Source: an uncultured Hyphomicrobiales bacterium | Lineage (GTDB): Bacteria > Pseudomonadota > Alphaproteobacteria > Rhizobiales > Beijerinckiaceae | DNA: 64,000 bases | Direction: 5' to 3' | Assembly: GCA_903861645.1 (NCBI GenBank) | Contig: CAIOVE010000007.1 | Coordinates: 1-64,000, forward strand | In this document: in pieces, positions 1-8,322 of the stretch | How the letters are laid out: every line of letters begins with the position of its first letter | Position numbering within the stretch: the stretch's first letter is position 1 | Position numbers and translations under genes: made by a program | Notes under the pieces: model-generated | Database searches by the model: none | Told to the model about the DNA's origin: nothing | What the model saw: only the letters and a program-made list of their open reading frames with translations

Positions 1-60
1 GACCAGATCGACAAGGAGGAAGTCGATCCCATCCTCACCCTAACCGCCAAAGCTGCCTGA
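1..60 (+). CDS. 3' end of an unidentified gene
   Basis: An open frame enters from the left edge and ends at a TGA at 58-60, giving the C-terminal 19 residues DQIDKEEVDPILTLTAKAA. The acidic, regular codon pattern looks like a real gene end, and the next gene lies convergent to it 25 bases away. The fragment is too short to assign a family. Confidence 0.4.
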   Translation, partial: DQIDKEEVDPILTLTAKAA

Positions 61-85
61 TCATGCTCTCAGGCCACCCAATAAA

Positions 86-883
86 TTACACCACCTTGAC
101 GGACGCGACCGTTAGTTTCCCTTGATTGAAATTGATGATCTGCCCTGGCACACATAGATGGTGTTCTTGCCAACCTATTGCTCTTTTCACAATAAACCAA
201 GATTCACCGAATATCGCGAAGGTTCCCAAGCTTCCAAAAGATCGAATTCTACGCAAAATATTTTCAGCCGAGTGATCGAAATTTATAATTCGCTCTTCAA
301 TCGAGGGGCCTGCCCAGTAGCTACCTTCGTTTTGCCGCTGGGCATTTCTCCATAAGAAATCGACATTTTGAGCTACATGTGCGGCAAGCCAATTGCTGTT
401 CAGCTCAACTTTTAATGTCAAGCTTTCATGGCATTCGTCAGAAGATAATGCAAAATTTTTAGCACAGAGAATATCACCAGCGTCGAAACTGTTGTTAATC
501 CTGTGACAAGACACCCCCCAATAAGTGAAATTTTCTAAAATAGCCCGTGGCAACGGATAGGGGCCTCGTCCAATAGGCAGGGGCGATGGATGAAAATTAA
601 TGGCATATTTCAGGATCTCTTTTGGGTCGGGAATTTTCCATTTATACCCAGCGACTACAAGAGCATCGCATCCCTGGTCTTTTAATTCAAACAAGTCCGA
701 CGCTGTTATGCGATCTAGTTGTACCTCGATCCCAAGTCGCGCTGCTTCCGCTACAAAAAACCTATTATCATCGAATTCATTTTGAGACGGACTACTAAAA
801 AATTTAAGCGGCCGCCAACCCTCTTTAAGGAACGAATTTAATATCCCAAGATAACGATCAAAGCTGACCATCGCAAACTGCAT
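86..883 (-). CDS. formyltransferase-fold protein (methionyl-tRNA/sugar formyltransferase-like)
   Basis: A 265-residue protein with the hallmark of N10-formyl-tetrahydrofolate-dependent formyltransferases: N96-F-H98-P-S-P-L-P followed by a GRG and later D134 in the segment FDAGDIL. These correspond to the catalytic Asn-His-Asp triad of Fmt and ArnA. It is shorter than Fmt (about 310 aa) and its C-terminal part does not clearly match the Fmt tRNA-binding domain, so a sugar or small-molecule N-formyltransferase is more likely than initiator tRNA formylation. ATG at 883 is preceded by an AAGG-type ribosome site. Base composition is clearly poorer in G+C than the window bulk. It is divergent from the TPR/ATP-grasp gene; the substrate is unknown. 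Confidence 0.75.
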   Translation of the reverse strand: MQFAMVSFDRYLGILNSFLKEGWRPLKFFSSPSQNEFDDNRFFVAEAARLGIEVQLDRITASDLFELKDQGCDALVVAGYKWKIPDPKEILKYAINFHPSPLPIGRGPYPLPRAILENFTYWGVSCHRINNSFDAGDILCAKNFALSSDECHESLTLKVELNSNWLAAHVAQNVDFLWRNAQRQNEGSYWAGPSIEERIINFDHSAENILRRIRSFGSLGTFAIFGESWFIVKRAIGWQEHHLCVPGQIINFNQGKLTVASVKVV

Positions 884-1220
884 CGCCCTTCATCTCCCAA
901 TCAGGCAATCTGAAATTTATAGAGGCTCAAATATGGAAGTTCAATTTTGGCGATAATATGTCTAAAGCGAGAGGTATTGGTGGTCCCCGCCAGCTCCTTT
1001 CGGAATGTTCCGGGGCATTTTGTCCATCATTGCCGTGCGAGGAGGCATGTTTTAGGTGTTTCAATTCCAGGAGGCTAACTAAATTTAGTTTGCAGAAATC
1101 ATCCATGGCTGATTACTTGGCCTCTAACTTGTTAAGGATTTGATAGATGCCGGTTAAAGGCGCACACTATCTACTTCCCCCTATTTCCTTGACATTCAAC
1201 CATTAACGAGACGCAGGGTC
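884..1220. other. intergenic region between two divergent genes
   Basis: AT-rich 337-base spacer carrying the promoters of the formyltransferase (leftward) and TPR/ATP-grasp gene (rightward). It holds a perfect 14-base palindrome AACTAAATTTAGTT at 1077-1090, a smaller inverted repeat CGGAA-TG-TTCCG at 1001-1012, and a TTGACA at 1189-1194 that could be a -35 box too close to the ATG at 1221 for an ordinary leader. The open frame at 958-1143 has no protein-like character. No gene remnant recognised. Confidence 0.5.
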
Positions 1221-2582
1221 ATGGACGCCATTTTGGAAATTCGAAGAGCCTACGACCTTGCTCGTTGTGGCGATTATGAGGATGCTAAGGCAATCTATCT
1301 GCAGATTTTGGAACGGGATCCCGGGCATTTCGATACACTCACCGAGCTTGGAAGGCTCGCCTGGGAGACCGGCGACCGCACAACTTCCCTCGTTGCGTTC
1401 TCGCTAGCGGTTCAGCATCATCCTGAAAACAAAATTGCCCACGTTCAACTCGCTAATTTTTTTACGGATGACGGCGCTTGGGTAGTTGATGATTGCGCCC
1501 TCGCAGTTGCGCGTCATCATTATGCGGCGGCAATTTTGCTTGACCCAGAATTTGTAGATGCGCACCAAGGTATGGCATGGGTTATGATGCAACTAGGACA
1601 TCCGAATACTGATCATTGGATCAAGGGATTTGTGGGCCATGCGATCAAAACACGCCGCTATCTTGGAATAGGGGCCGGGATACCTTTAATCTTGCTTGTT
1701 TCAGCACGCGGGGGCAATGTTCCAGTGCGGCATTGGATAGATGAGCGGATCTTCGAGGTCACTGTCGTCTACGCTGATTTTTTTGATCCTGCTGAGCCAT
1801 TACCGCCGCATCGGCTCGTCGTGAATGCCATCGGTGATAGTGACTTTGCATATGAAGCGCTGGTCAGCGCTGAAAAAATCGTCCAAACTACAACTTCCCC
1901 AGTAATAAATGATCCATCGCTAGTGCGGCTCACCGGACGCGAGGAGAACGCGACGCGCATTGGGAGATTGGATGGGGTTGTAACTCCAAGAATTATTAGA
2001 AAAAAAAGCTTGTCTGATTTTGAAGCGGATCCGACCCTTACATTTCCTTTGCTGTTACGGTCTCCTGGATTTCATGGAGGCAAGAAGTTTGTTCGCTTGG
2101 AGAAACGCAGCCAATTGAATGCCTTCACTTCTGAGTTGATTGACGGGGACCTGTTCGTTATCGAATATTTAGATGCGCGTGGTCCTGACGGGTTTTGGCG
2201 AAAATATCGTGTCATGGCGATCGACGGTAATCTTTATCCGCTCCATCTTGCAATCTCAGCTGACTGGAAGGTCCATTATTTTAGCTCTCCAATGGCTGAA
2301 AACCCAGAGCATCGCGCGGAGGAACAAAAATTCCTTCAGGATATGACGGGCGTCTTAGGACCGATCGCAATGGCTGCCCTAGCTGATATAGCTGCAACAA
2401 TAGCCCTTGATTTTTGCGGAATAGATTTTGCCCTAGCACAGGATGGCCGGGTGCTCCTGTTTGAGGCTAACGCAACAATGGTGATCGTCCCAGCCGACCC
2501 AGATCCCATCTGGGATTATCGTCGACCAAAACTTGACCAAGCTTTATCCGCCGCCCGGGCAATGGTTTTGCAGCGACTTTGA
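1221..2582 (+). CDS. TPR protein fused to an ATP-grasp domain
   Basis: A 453-residue soluble protein. Residues about 1-110 form tetratricopeptide-type helices (pattern ARCGDYEDAKAIYLQILERD, then LGRLAWETGDR). From about 170 onward the sequence resembles an ATP-grasp enzyme: a segment of lysines and arginines that would contact ATP, D402 in GIDFAL and the metal-binding E415-A-N417 in LLFEANAT, which matches the E-x-N ending of ATP-grasp ligases. These enzymes join a carboxylate to an amine or thiol through an acyl phosphate. The TPR part suggests a protein or peptide partner. Its neighbours are a formyltransferase and a repeat-rich EF-hand protein with similar low G+C, so a tailoring role is conceivable; the substrate is not known. 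Confidence 0.72.
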   Translation: MDAILEIRRAYDLARCGDYEDAKAIYLQILERDPGHFDTLTELGRLAWETGDRTTSLVAFSLAVQHHPENKIAHVQLANFFTDDGAWVVDDCALAVARHHYAAAILLDPEFVDAHQGMAWVMMQLGHPNTDHWIKGFVGHAIKTRRYLGIGAGIPLILLVSARGGNVPVRHWIDERIFEVTVVYADFFDPAEPLPPHRLVVNAIGDSDFAYEALVSAEKIVQTTTSPVINDPSLVRLTGREENATRIGRLDGVVTPRIIRKKSLSDFEADPTLTFPLLLRSPGFHGGKKFVRLEKRSQLNAFTSELIDGDLFVIEYLDARGPDGFWRKYRVMAIDGNLYPLHLAISADWKVHYFSSPMAENPEHRAEEQKFLQDMTGVLGPIAMAALADIAATIALDFCGIDFALAQDGRVLLFEANATMVIVPADPDPIWDYRRPKLDQALSAARAMVLQRL

Positions 2583-2824
2583 TTATGGAACGACAGCGGG
2601 GGTCGGTAGTTGCAGCCAACGCTCCAATAGGTAGCGCTGCCACCACTGCCACAGTCGAGCTACTTTTCTGGTGGGATGATCGACTGTTAGATGGACCTAG
2701 GATCTTAGATAATTTTTTATGATTGTGTTTTGAAGATTATCGGATCTGTGAGACGCCCTTTGTCATTTTGTGGGACTAGAGCGCGTACTTTCTTAACTTT
2801 AGGGATGTGCTGTCGTTTAGGGGT

Positions 2825-5359
2825 TTAAGTTGATGCAGTGGAGCTAGGCGACGACGAACTCACCGTAGCCGTGGTAGATAATTGCTGTCCACCGACATAG
2901 CCACCAGCCTTAATGCCTTTGATGACTTCTTGAACAGTAACTTTTCCATCGCCATTCGAGTCCCAGAAATTCATAATCTGCTGCGCTTGGGCCGCGATAT
3001 CAGAAGATGTACTCGTTGTGTCCGACGAACTCAACGCCGTCTCCATGTCATTTATATCGAAATAGCCCTTTGAATTCGTGTCGTATTGCTTAACAATAGA
3101 TTGAGCTTGTTGAATGGTTTGAATGCCTGTCTGGATTTCATCCAACGTCAGGTACCCATCATTGTTAGTGTCCCAGGCATTGAAGGTAGATATTGGATCC
3201 GCACCTATAGAAGCTTGTGATCCAGCATAATTCAAGAATTCGTCGAGATTGATTTGGCCATCAAAGTTAGTATCGACCTGCGACATAATCGACACTGCTT
3301 GTGACGCTGCATCAGTTCCTGCAGAGGTATTTTTCTGCGTTGCATCCAATTGCGACTTTGCATTACTAGCTTTGATGCCATTCATGATCTCGAGTTGAGT
3401 AACCTGACCATTATCGTCAGCATCCCACGACTTCAATAGATTGAACAGACTAGGAGCGGCCGCGAAAGCAGATGCGCCTGCTGAGCTAACATCTATATAG
3501 CCATTCATTGCTGGATCAAATTGGGATAAAAGTTGGGAAGCAAGGTCGGTAACCTGCTGCCCGCTAATCATCTCACCTAGGTTAACCTGGCCGTCAGAAT
3601 TTTGATCCCATGCCGAAATGGCGCTATCGGCAGTTGCTGGATCGTTAGTGCTATTGGCGCTAGCCCATGCAGTGCTCAAATCGGTCGAAGTAATGTAACC
3701 TTTATTAGTAGTATCATATTGCGCCATCGTTTTTTCAGAACTTATACTTACATTTACTGATTCCACTAACGCTGATAATTCAGACAATGACATTGTGCTT
3801 TTCTGAATACCAGTAATGATTTCTGAGTTTGTCAATTGAGAATTATTGTCCGTGTCCCATGATTTAAGCAGGTTGCCAAGGCTGGGAGAAGCTGCGTTTA
3901 TCTGAGGTGTTAAAACACTTAAATTTAGATATCCAGCATTGTTAGGGTCGAAGTCCGCCGACAGATTGCTCGCGATATCCATTTGTTGATAGCCACTGAC
4001 CAATTCCTGTTGACTCACTTGACCGTCACTGTTCGCGTCAAATTGGGCGAAATCAGACGGAACTGTCGTTGGGTCCCCAAGCGAAGAATTTTTCGCATAG
4101 GCGTCCTGCATATCAGCCAATGTGAAGTAACCCTTACTCGAAACATCAAAAGTCTTCAGTGCCGTATTGGCAAAATTGGTTGCAGCGACTGTCTCCGCGA
4201 CAGAAGCCATCATTGTAAGCGGCATCGCGTTAAAGGTAGGGCGAGGATTACCCAAGGCTTGACGTTGGCTGATGTCTAACGCAGCGAGCTGCTCAGCTGT
4301 TAGAGCAGATACATCATCTGCCGTTAATTGGCCTAACCCAGAATTTGAAATACTACTGAGTTGTGAAGGTGTCAGAGCACCTAATTGACTGGTAGTCAGG
4401 GCTCCAACTGATGAGTCCGCCAACGCTCCCATCTGTGCTGATGACAGAGCATTGAGTTGCATTGATGTTAACCCAACGATTGCTGTGGGCCCAATGGCGG
4501 AAATTTGAGTACTATTAAGGGCAGAAATCGCGTCGGTGGTTAGTTTTGAGATCTGCGCCGAAGACAACGCGCTTATAGAAACGCTCGGCAACGCTGAAAC
4601 CTCGTTGGTTGTAAGAGAGGAGATTTCTTCCCCCGTCAAGCCAGCAATTGCATCTGTCGTTAACGCTGCTATCTGGTCGCCGTTAAAACCTGAAAACTGG
4701 GTTACAGACAATTTGCTGATATCAGATGCATTCAACCCGTTTACACTAGATGTAGTTATTGCGCCTAGCTGCGTCGGGGTCATGGCACCTATTTGGTCGC
4801 TTGTGAGCGCTCCAATCTGTGTTGAAGTCAAAGCCCCAACTTGGTCGGTCGTCAAAGCTGCTATTTGAGTAGATGATAATGCACCAATCGCTGATGTGGT
4901 GAGGGACCCGATTTCCGACGGAGCAAGGCTTGCAATTTCAGCGGGGCTTAAAGCAGAAATCTGCGATGCGGTTACACTCGATGTAGTTCCGCCATCCGGA
5001 TTATAACTTTCCAACTCGACCAGAGAGACAGCCCCATCACCGTTTGCGTCCAGGGCCTTAATCATTTCTCCAGCTTCATATTTTGCGGTCGCATAGTTGT
5101 TTGAAAAACTTGGATATAGTTGACATTCAAATATGGTCCGCTTTACGTCGAATGTAGTCGACTGAATACTAGAGGTTGATTTTGCCGCTGATGCCTTAGG
5201 TTGCTCAAGCTCCATCTCAGCAAATATCGTTTGAAAGTCACCTTGAGATATAACTCCGCTTGCTCCCGCGCGGAATTTGGTCAGTAAGGTTTGCGCCGCA
5301 GATGCCTTATCTTTTGATGCGGTCAGTTCTGATAGAAAGTTTGTCGCAGCGTCAGACAT
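2825..5359 (-). CDS. large octapeptide-repeat and EF-hand protein
   Basis: An 844-residue protein read from the ATG at 5359, chosen over the upstream frame extension to 5398 because GAGGAG lies five bases before it. Order: N-terminal helical region (1-100), one EF-hand (DANGDGAVSLVE, about 104-115), 30 tandem octapeptides of consensus LTxxQIxA (about 129-368), then some twelve EF-hand-like loops to the C-terminus. Loops such as DANSDGQVSQQE, DTNNDGYLTLDE and DSNGDGKVTVQE keep the calcium ligands; others (DVSSKGYFTLAD, DPAMNGYIDVSS) have lost acidic ligands, and the two kinds tend to alternate. No signal peptide or membrane segment is seen; the tail is Ser/Thr-rich. Probably a calcium-binding, possibly exported, structural protein. 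Function unknown. Confidence 0.8.
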   Translation of the reverse strand: MSDAATNFLSELTASKDKASAAQTLLTKFRAGASGVISQGDFQTIFAEMELEQPKASAAKSTSSIQSTTFDVKRTIFECQLYPSFSNNYATAKYEAGEMIKALDANGDGAVSLVELESYNPDGGTTSSVTASQISALSPAEIASLAPSEIGSLTTSAIGALSSTQIAALTTDQVGALTSTQIGALTSDQIGAMTPTQLGAITTSSVNGLNASDISKLSVTQFSGFNGDQIAALTTDAIAGLTGEEISSLTTNEVSALPSVSISALSSAQISKLTTDAISALNSTQISAIGPTAIVGLTSMQLNALSSAQMGALADSSVGALTTSQLGALTPSQLSSISNSGLGQLTADDVSALTAEQLAALDISQRQALGNPRPTFNAMPLTMMASVAETVAATNFANTALKTFDVSSKGYFTLADMQDAYAKNSSLGDPTTVPSDFAQFDANSDGQVSQQELVSGYQQMDIASNLSADFDPNNAGYLNLSVLTPQINAASPSLGNLLKSWDTDNNSQLTNSEIITGIQKSTMSLSELSALVESVNVSISSEKTMAQYDTTNKGYITSTDLSTAWASANSTNDPATADSAISAWDQNSDGQVNLGEMISGQQVTDLASQLLSQFDPAMNGYIDVSSAGASAFAAAPSLFNLLKSWDADDNGQVTQLEIMNGIKASNAKSQLDATQKNTSAGTDAASQAVSIMSQVDTNFDGQINLDEFLNYAGSQASIGADPISTFNAWDTNNDGYLTLDEIQTGIQTIQQAQSIVKQYDTNSKGYFDINDMETALSSSDTTSTSSDIAAQAQQIMNFWDSNGDGKVTVQEVIKGIKAGGYVGGQQLSTTATVSSSSPSSTAST
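4256..4975 (-). repeat. coding tandem repeat: 30 octapeptides LTxxQIxA
   Basis: About 30 consecutive 24-base units encode the consensus L-T-x-x-Q-I-x-A (for example LTTDQVGA, LTSTQIGA, LTSDQIGA, MTPTQLGA). The protein period of eight is kept without an indel throughout, while the DNA has diverged at synonymous and variable positions, so the array is old rather than a recent slippage product. Such regular Leu/Ile spacing suggests a solenoid or stacked short helices. Confidence 0.85.
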
Positions 5360-5611
5360 CGGAGCTCCTCTAGCCCAACTTGGCAATTTCTGTGCCACTA
5401 ATTGAGGGAAATTTTTGTCTTTTGGAGTTGCTTGGGGGTTGTCTTAAGAACCTGGGCTGCCGAAGATTTGGGAAATTCATAGCGCGTCGTCCCAGACCAA
5501 GAATTTAATAAGCTTTTTTGATTGTGGCGACCACCTGGGGCCTTAAAGCTTGTTACTCTCGCGTCGCTTTGGCTAAATTGCTGCAGATGTCCGACCCAAG
5601 TACATTGAAGC

Positions 5612-7819
5612 ATGGCAGAATCGGCTCCCCCCGCAACAAGAGAAGTCTTAGCTGGCTTGGTCGAGCGGGTGACCTTCCACAATGCCGATAACGGATTCTG
5701 CGTTCTGCGGGTGAAAGCCCGGGCGCATCGAGATTTGGTGACGGTTGTAGGCCACGCAGCAAATATCAGTGCCGGTGAATGGATCACGGCATCCGGCGAG
5801 TGGTTCAATGATTTCAGCCATGGGCAGCAATTCAAAGCCCAGTTCATGCGGACCTCGGCTCCCACTTCCATAGATGGCATTGAAAAGTACCTTGGCTCCG
5901 GAATGATTCGCGGCATTGGGCCGGTCTACGCCAAGAAAATGGTCAAGGCCTTTGGCGAGAAGGTGTTTGACATCATCGAGGCCGAGCCCAGCCGTTTGCA
6001 GGAAGTGACCGGGATAGGGGCCGTGCGCGCCAAGCGAATTACTGATGCTTGGGCTGAGCAAAAGATTGTTCGGGAGATCATGGTCTTTCTGCACAGCAAT
6101 GGCGTCGGTACAGCGCGCGCCGTGCGTATATATAAGACATACGGATCCGACGCCGTTCAGGTGATGACCGAGAACCCCTATCGATTAGCGCGAGATATCC
6201 GAGGAATCGGGTTCAAAACCGCTGACGCCATCGCCATGAAGTTGGGGATCGAAAAGACGGCGATGATCCGGGTTAGAGCCGGAATTTCCTATGCCCTGAC
6301 CGAAGCGATGGATGACGGCCATTGTGGGCTCCCAACCAAAGAGCTTGGCCCATTAGCTGTTGAACTTTTGGAGGTCCCCCCAGAATTGGTGCAATCAGCC
6401 TTGGGATTGGAGATTGCGGAAGGGACGGTGATCGCGGACGAGGTCGCCCAAACTCCCTGCATTTTTCTGGCCGGTCTCTATAAAGCGGAACAGGTCATCT
6501 CGGATCGCATTCATATACTGACTTCTGAGAATTTGCCTTGGCCTTCAATCGATGCCGACAAGGCGCTACCCTGGATTGAGGCGAAGACCGGCTTATCGCT
6601 CGCAGAAAGCCAGGTTACTGCTATTCGCTTGGCCCTTTCTTCCAAGGTGCTCGTCATTACCGGGGGGCCTGGGGTAGGGAAGACAACCATCGTCAATTCG
6701 ATTTTGCAGATCCTTGCAGCCAAATCCATAAAGCTCCTGCTTTGCGCTCCCACTGGACGTGCCGCCAAGCGAATGACCGAGGCGACTGGTTTCGAGGCCA
6801 AGACGATTCATCGGCTATTGGAGGTTGATCCCAAGGCTGGCGGCTTCAAACGCAATCTGGAAAACCCGTTGGAATGCGACCTTCTTGTTATCGATGAGTG
6901 CTCTATGGTCGACGTAATGCTGATGCAGGCCTTGACCAGAGCAATTCCTGACAGCGCTGCCCTGTTAATTGTCGGCGATATCGATCAGTTACCCTCGGTA
7001 GGGCCAGGGCAGGTTCTCGCCGACATTATTTCTTCAAGCGCGGTGCCTGTGATCCGGCTCACTGAGGTTTTCCGGCAAGCTGCGAAAAGTCAGATCATCA
7101 CCACCGCACATCGAATCAATCAGGGCTTGGTGCCGGAGTTGGGCAAGCCTGATGGAGAAAGCGATTTCTATTTTGTAGAGGCCAATGATCCGGAAATTGC
7201 GGTCACACGCATTGTCGAGCTGGTGCAGTCCCGAATTCCAAAGCGGTTTGGATTGGACCCTATCCGCGACATTCAGGTGCTTTGCCCAATGAATCGGGGC
7301 GGGGTAGGGGCTCGATCTCTGAATGTCTCCCTACAGGCCGCGCTCAATCCTGCGGGAGATCGAAAGGTTGAGCGATTCGGATGGACTTTTGCCCCTAAGG
7401 ACAAGGTCATGCAAATCGAAAATGACTACGACAAGGAAGTCTACAATGGTGACATCGGATACGTTGAAGACGTTGATCCTGAAGCTGCTGAGCTGACCGC
7501 CAGTTTTGATGGTCGGATAGTCACTTACGGCTTTGGAGAGTTGGACACGCTGGTGCCCGCTTATGCAGCGACGATCCATAAGAGCCAAGGGTCTGAATAT
7601 CCTGCCGTCGTGATCCCGGCACTGATGCAGCATTTCACCATGCTACAGAGGAACCTGCTGTACACGGGTGTCACTCGAGGGAAGAAGCTCGTCGTCCTCG
7701 TGGGACAGAAAAAAGCTGTAGCCATGGCCGTGCGAAACGTATCGGGACGGCGGAGGTGGTCGAAACTCAATGAGTGGCTTGCGCCAGTTCGGCGGGAGGG
7801 AAAAGTTGTAGGGATATGA
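5612..7819 (+). CDS. recD2: RecD2-type ATP-dependent DNA helicase
   Basis: A 735-residue superfamily 1B helicase. The N-terminal OB-like region (VTFHNADNGFCVLRV) is followed by helix-hairpin-helix motifs (IRGIGPVYAKKM, VTGIGAVRAKRI), Walker A G351-GPGVGKT, Walker B VIDECSMV, motif III GDIDQLPSVGPG and the C-terminal TIHKSQGSEYPAV and YTGVTRGKK motifs typical of RecD2/RecD-like proteins. RecD2 unwinds DNA 5'-3' independently of RecBC and acts in repair or replication. Length is normal for the family. It is divergent from the EF-hand gene and lies next to the edge of the low-G+C segment; its own composition is intermediate, as if acquired from another source. Confidence 0.93.
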   Translation: MAESAPPATREVLAGLVERVTFHNADNGFCVLRVKARAHRDLVTVVGHAANISAGEWITASGEWFNDFSHGQQFKAQFMRTSAPTSIDGIEKYLGSGMIRGIGPVYAKKMVKAFGEKVFDIIEAEPSRLQEVTGIGAVRAKRITDAWAEQKIVREIMVFLHSNGVGTARAVRIYKTYGSDAVQVMTENPYRLARDIRGIGFKTADAIAMKLGIEKTAMIRVRAGISYALTEAMDDGHCGLPTKELGPLAVELLEVPPELVQSALGLEIAEGTVIADEVAQTPCIFLAGLYKAEQVISDRIHILTSENLPWPSIDADKALPWIEAKTGLSLAESQVTAIRLALSSKVLVITGGPGVGKTTIVNSILQILAAKSIKLLLCAPTGRAAKRMTEATGFEAKTIHRLLEVDPKAGGFKRNLENPLECDLLVIDECSMVDVMLMQALTRAIPDSAALLIVGDIDQLPSVGPGQVLADIISSSAVPVIRLTEVFRQAAKSQIITTAHRINQGLVPELGKPDGESDFYFVEANDPEIAVTRIVELVQSRIPKRFGLDPIRDIQVLCPMNRGGVGARSLNVSLQAALNPAGDRKVERFGWTFAPKDKVMQIENDYDKEVYNGDIGYVEDVDPEAAELTASFDGRIVTYGFGELDTLVPAYAATIHKSQGSEYPAVVIPALMQHFTMLQRNLLYTGVTRGKKLVVLVGQKKAVAMAVRNVSGRRRWSKLNEWLAPVRREGKVVGI

Positions 7820-7974
7820 GTGACGAGGGATTTGCGACTTTACATACCAGCTCAGGGGTCCTGCATAAATTCCTATTTCGTTGGGTGATCACCCATAATC
7901 GGGGTGTTTCGCACGCTAACTCGACTACGATGCTGACCGCAGTTTGTGGGGCGTTGAGGAGGCTGCTATCATAG
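7816..7974 (+). CDS. possible small coupled ORF after recD2
   Basis: A 52-codon frame whose ATG overlaps the recD2 stop as ATGA, the arrangement expected for translational coupling. The product (beginning MSDEGFATLHTSS) has no recognisable domain and no biased codon pattern. It contains a 14-base palindrome, TGGGTGATCACCCA, at 7882-7895. The overlap is the only support; it may be chance. Confidence 0.2.
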   Translation: MSDEGFATLHTSSGVLHKFLFRWVITHNRGVSHANSTTMLTAVCGALRRLLS

Positions 7975-8115
7975 CGTTATCAGGCGCTTGGAAAGGTGCT
8001 ATTTAGGATTTATTTCCTATTACACAGATGCTACACACGCAGAAATGACCTTCAAAAAAGCCCGTCAAATAAGGACTTCTGGCATTATTGACTACTATTC
8101 GCGCTGATCGCGCCC
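7975..8115. other. AT-rich non-coding stretch at composition boundary
   Basis: No credible gene. The sequence changes from AT-rich to strongly GC-rich at about 8100, which I take as the edge of the acquired segment. A tRNA or obvious direct repeat that could mark an attachment site was not found here. Confidence 0.45.
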
Positions 8116-8139
8116 GCCGGCGAACGCGGGTTCGCCGGC
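8116..8139. repeat. perfect inverted repeat, 10-bp arms
   Basis: GCCGGCGAAC and GTTCGCCGGC flank a four-base loop GCGG. This would be a very stable hairpin in RNA from either strand. It sits eleven bases before a second, terminator-like hairpin and just inside the GC-rich side of the composition change. Confidence 0.8.
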
Positions 8140-8150
8140 CTCCGCATTTC

Positions 8151-8189
8151 AAGGGCAATCGCGTTGTTGGCGCGGTTGCCCTTTTCTTT
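8151..8189 (+). terminator. Rho-independent terminator-like hairpin
   Basis: Arms AAGGGCAATCGCG (8151-8163) and CGCGGTTGCCCTT (8171-8183) pair over 13 positions with one G-U wobble, loop TTGTTGG, followed by TTCTTT. No protein gene ends just upstream on this strand, so it may end the recD2 transcript or a small RNA that includes the hairpin at 8116-8139. Confidence 0.7.
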
Positions 8190-8322
8190 GCGCGGCCTTG
8201 GCGGCAACCCTTTCCATCGGCGGCGAAATATGGCGTTATAAGATTGAGGCAATGGCGAATTCAGGCGTCGAAACGGGTTACGGACGGCGCCGTTTTCATT
8301 GCATGGCGAACGGGTGCCCAGG
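8190..8322. other. spacer before secreted protein gene
   Basis: GC-rich spacer; no gene, and no clear promoter seen. An in-frame TTG at 8299 would extend the next gene by eight residues but lies before a better ATG at 8323. Confidence 0.35.

Noticed and set aside
958-1143. A 61-codon frame in the first intergenic region.
   Set aside because: No ribosome site, no codon bias, and the amino acid composition is random-like.
4256-4975. Regular 24-base repeats that could look like a CRISPR-like array.
   Set aside because: The repeats are contiguous without spacers, diverged in DNA and stay in one reading frame; they encode octapeptides.
5398-5916. A minus-strand frame opposite the start of recD2.
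   Set aside because: It overlaps the proven recD2 start region and has no protein family character.
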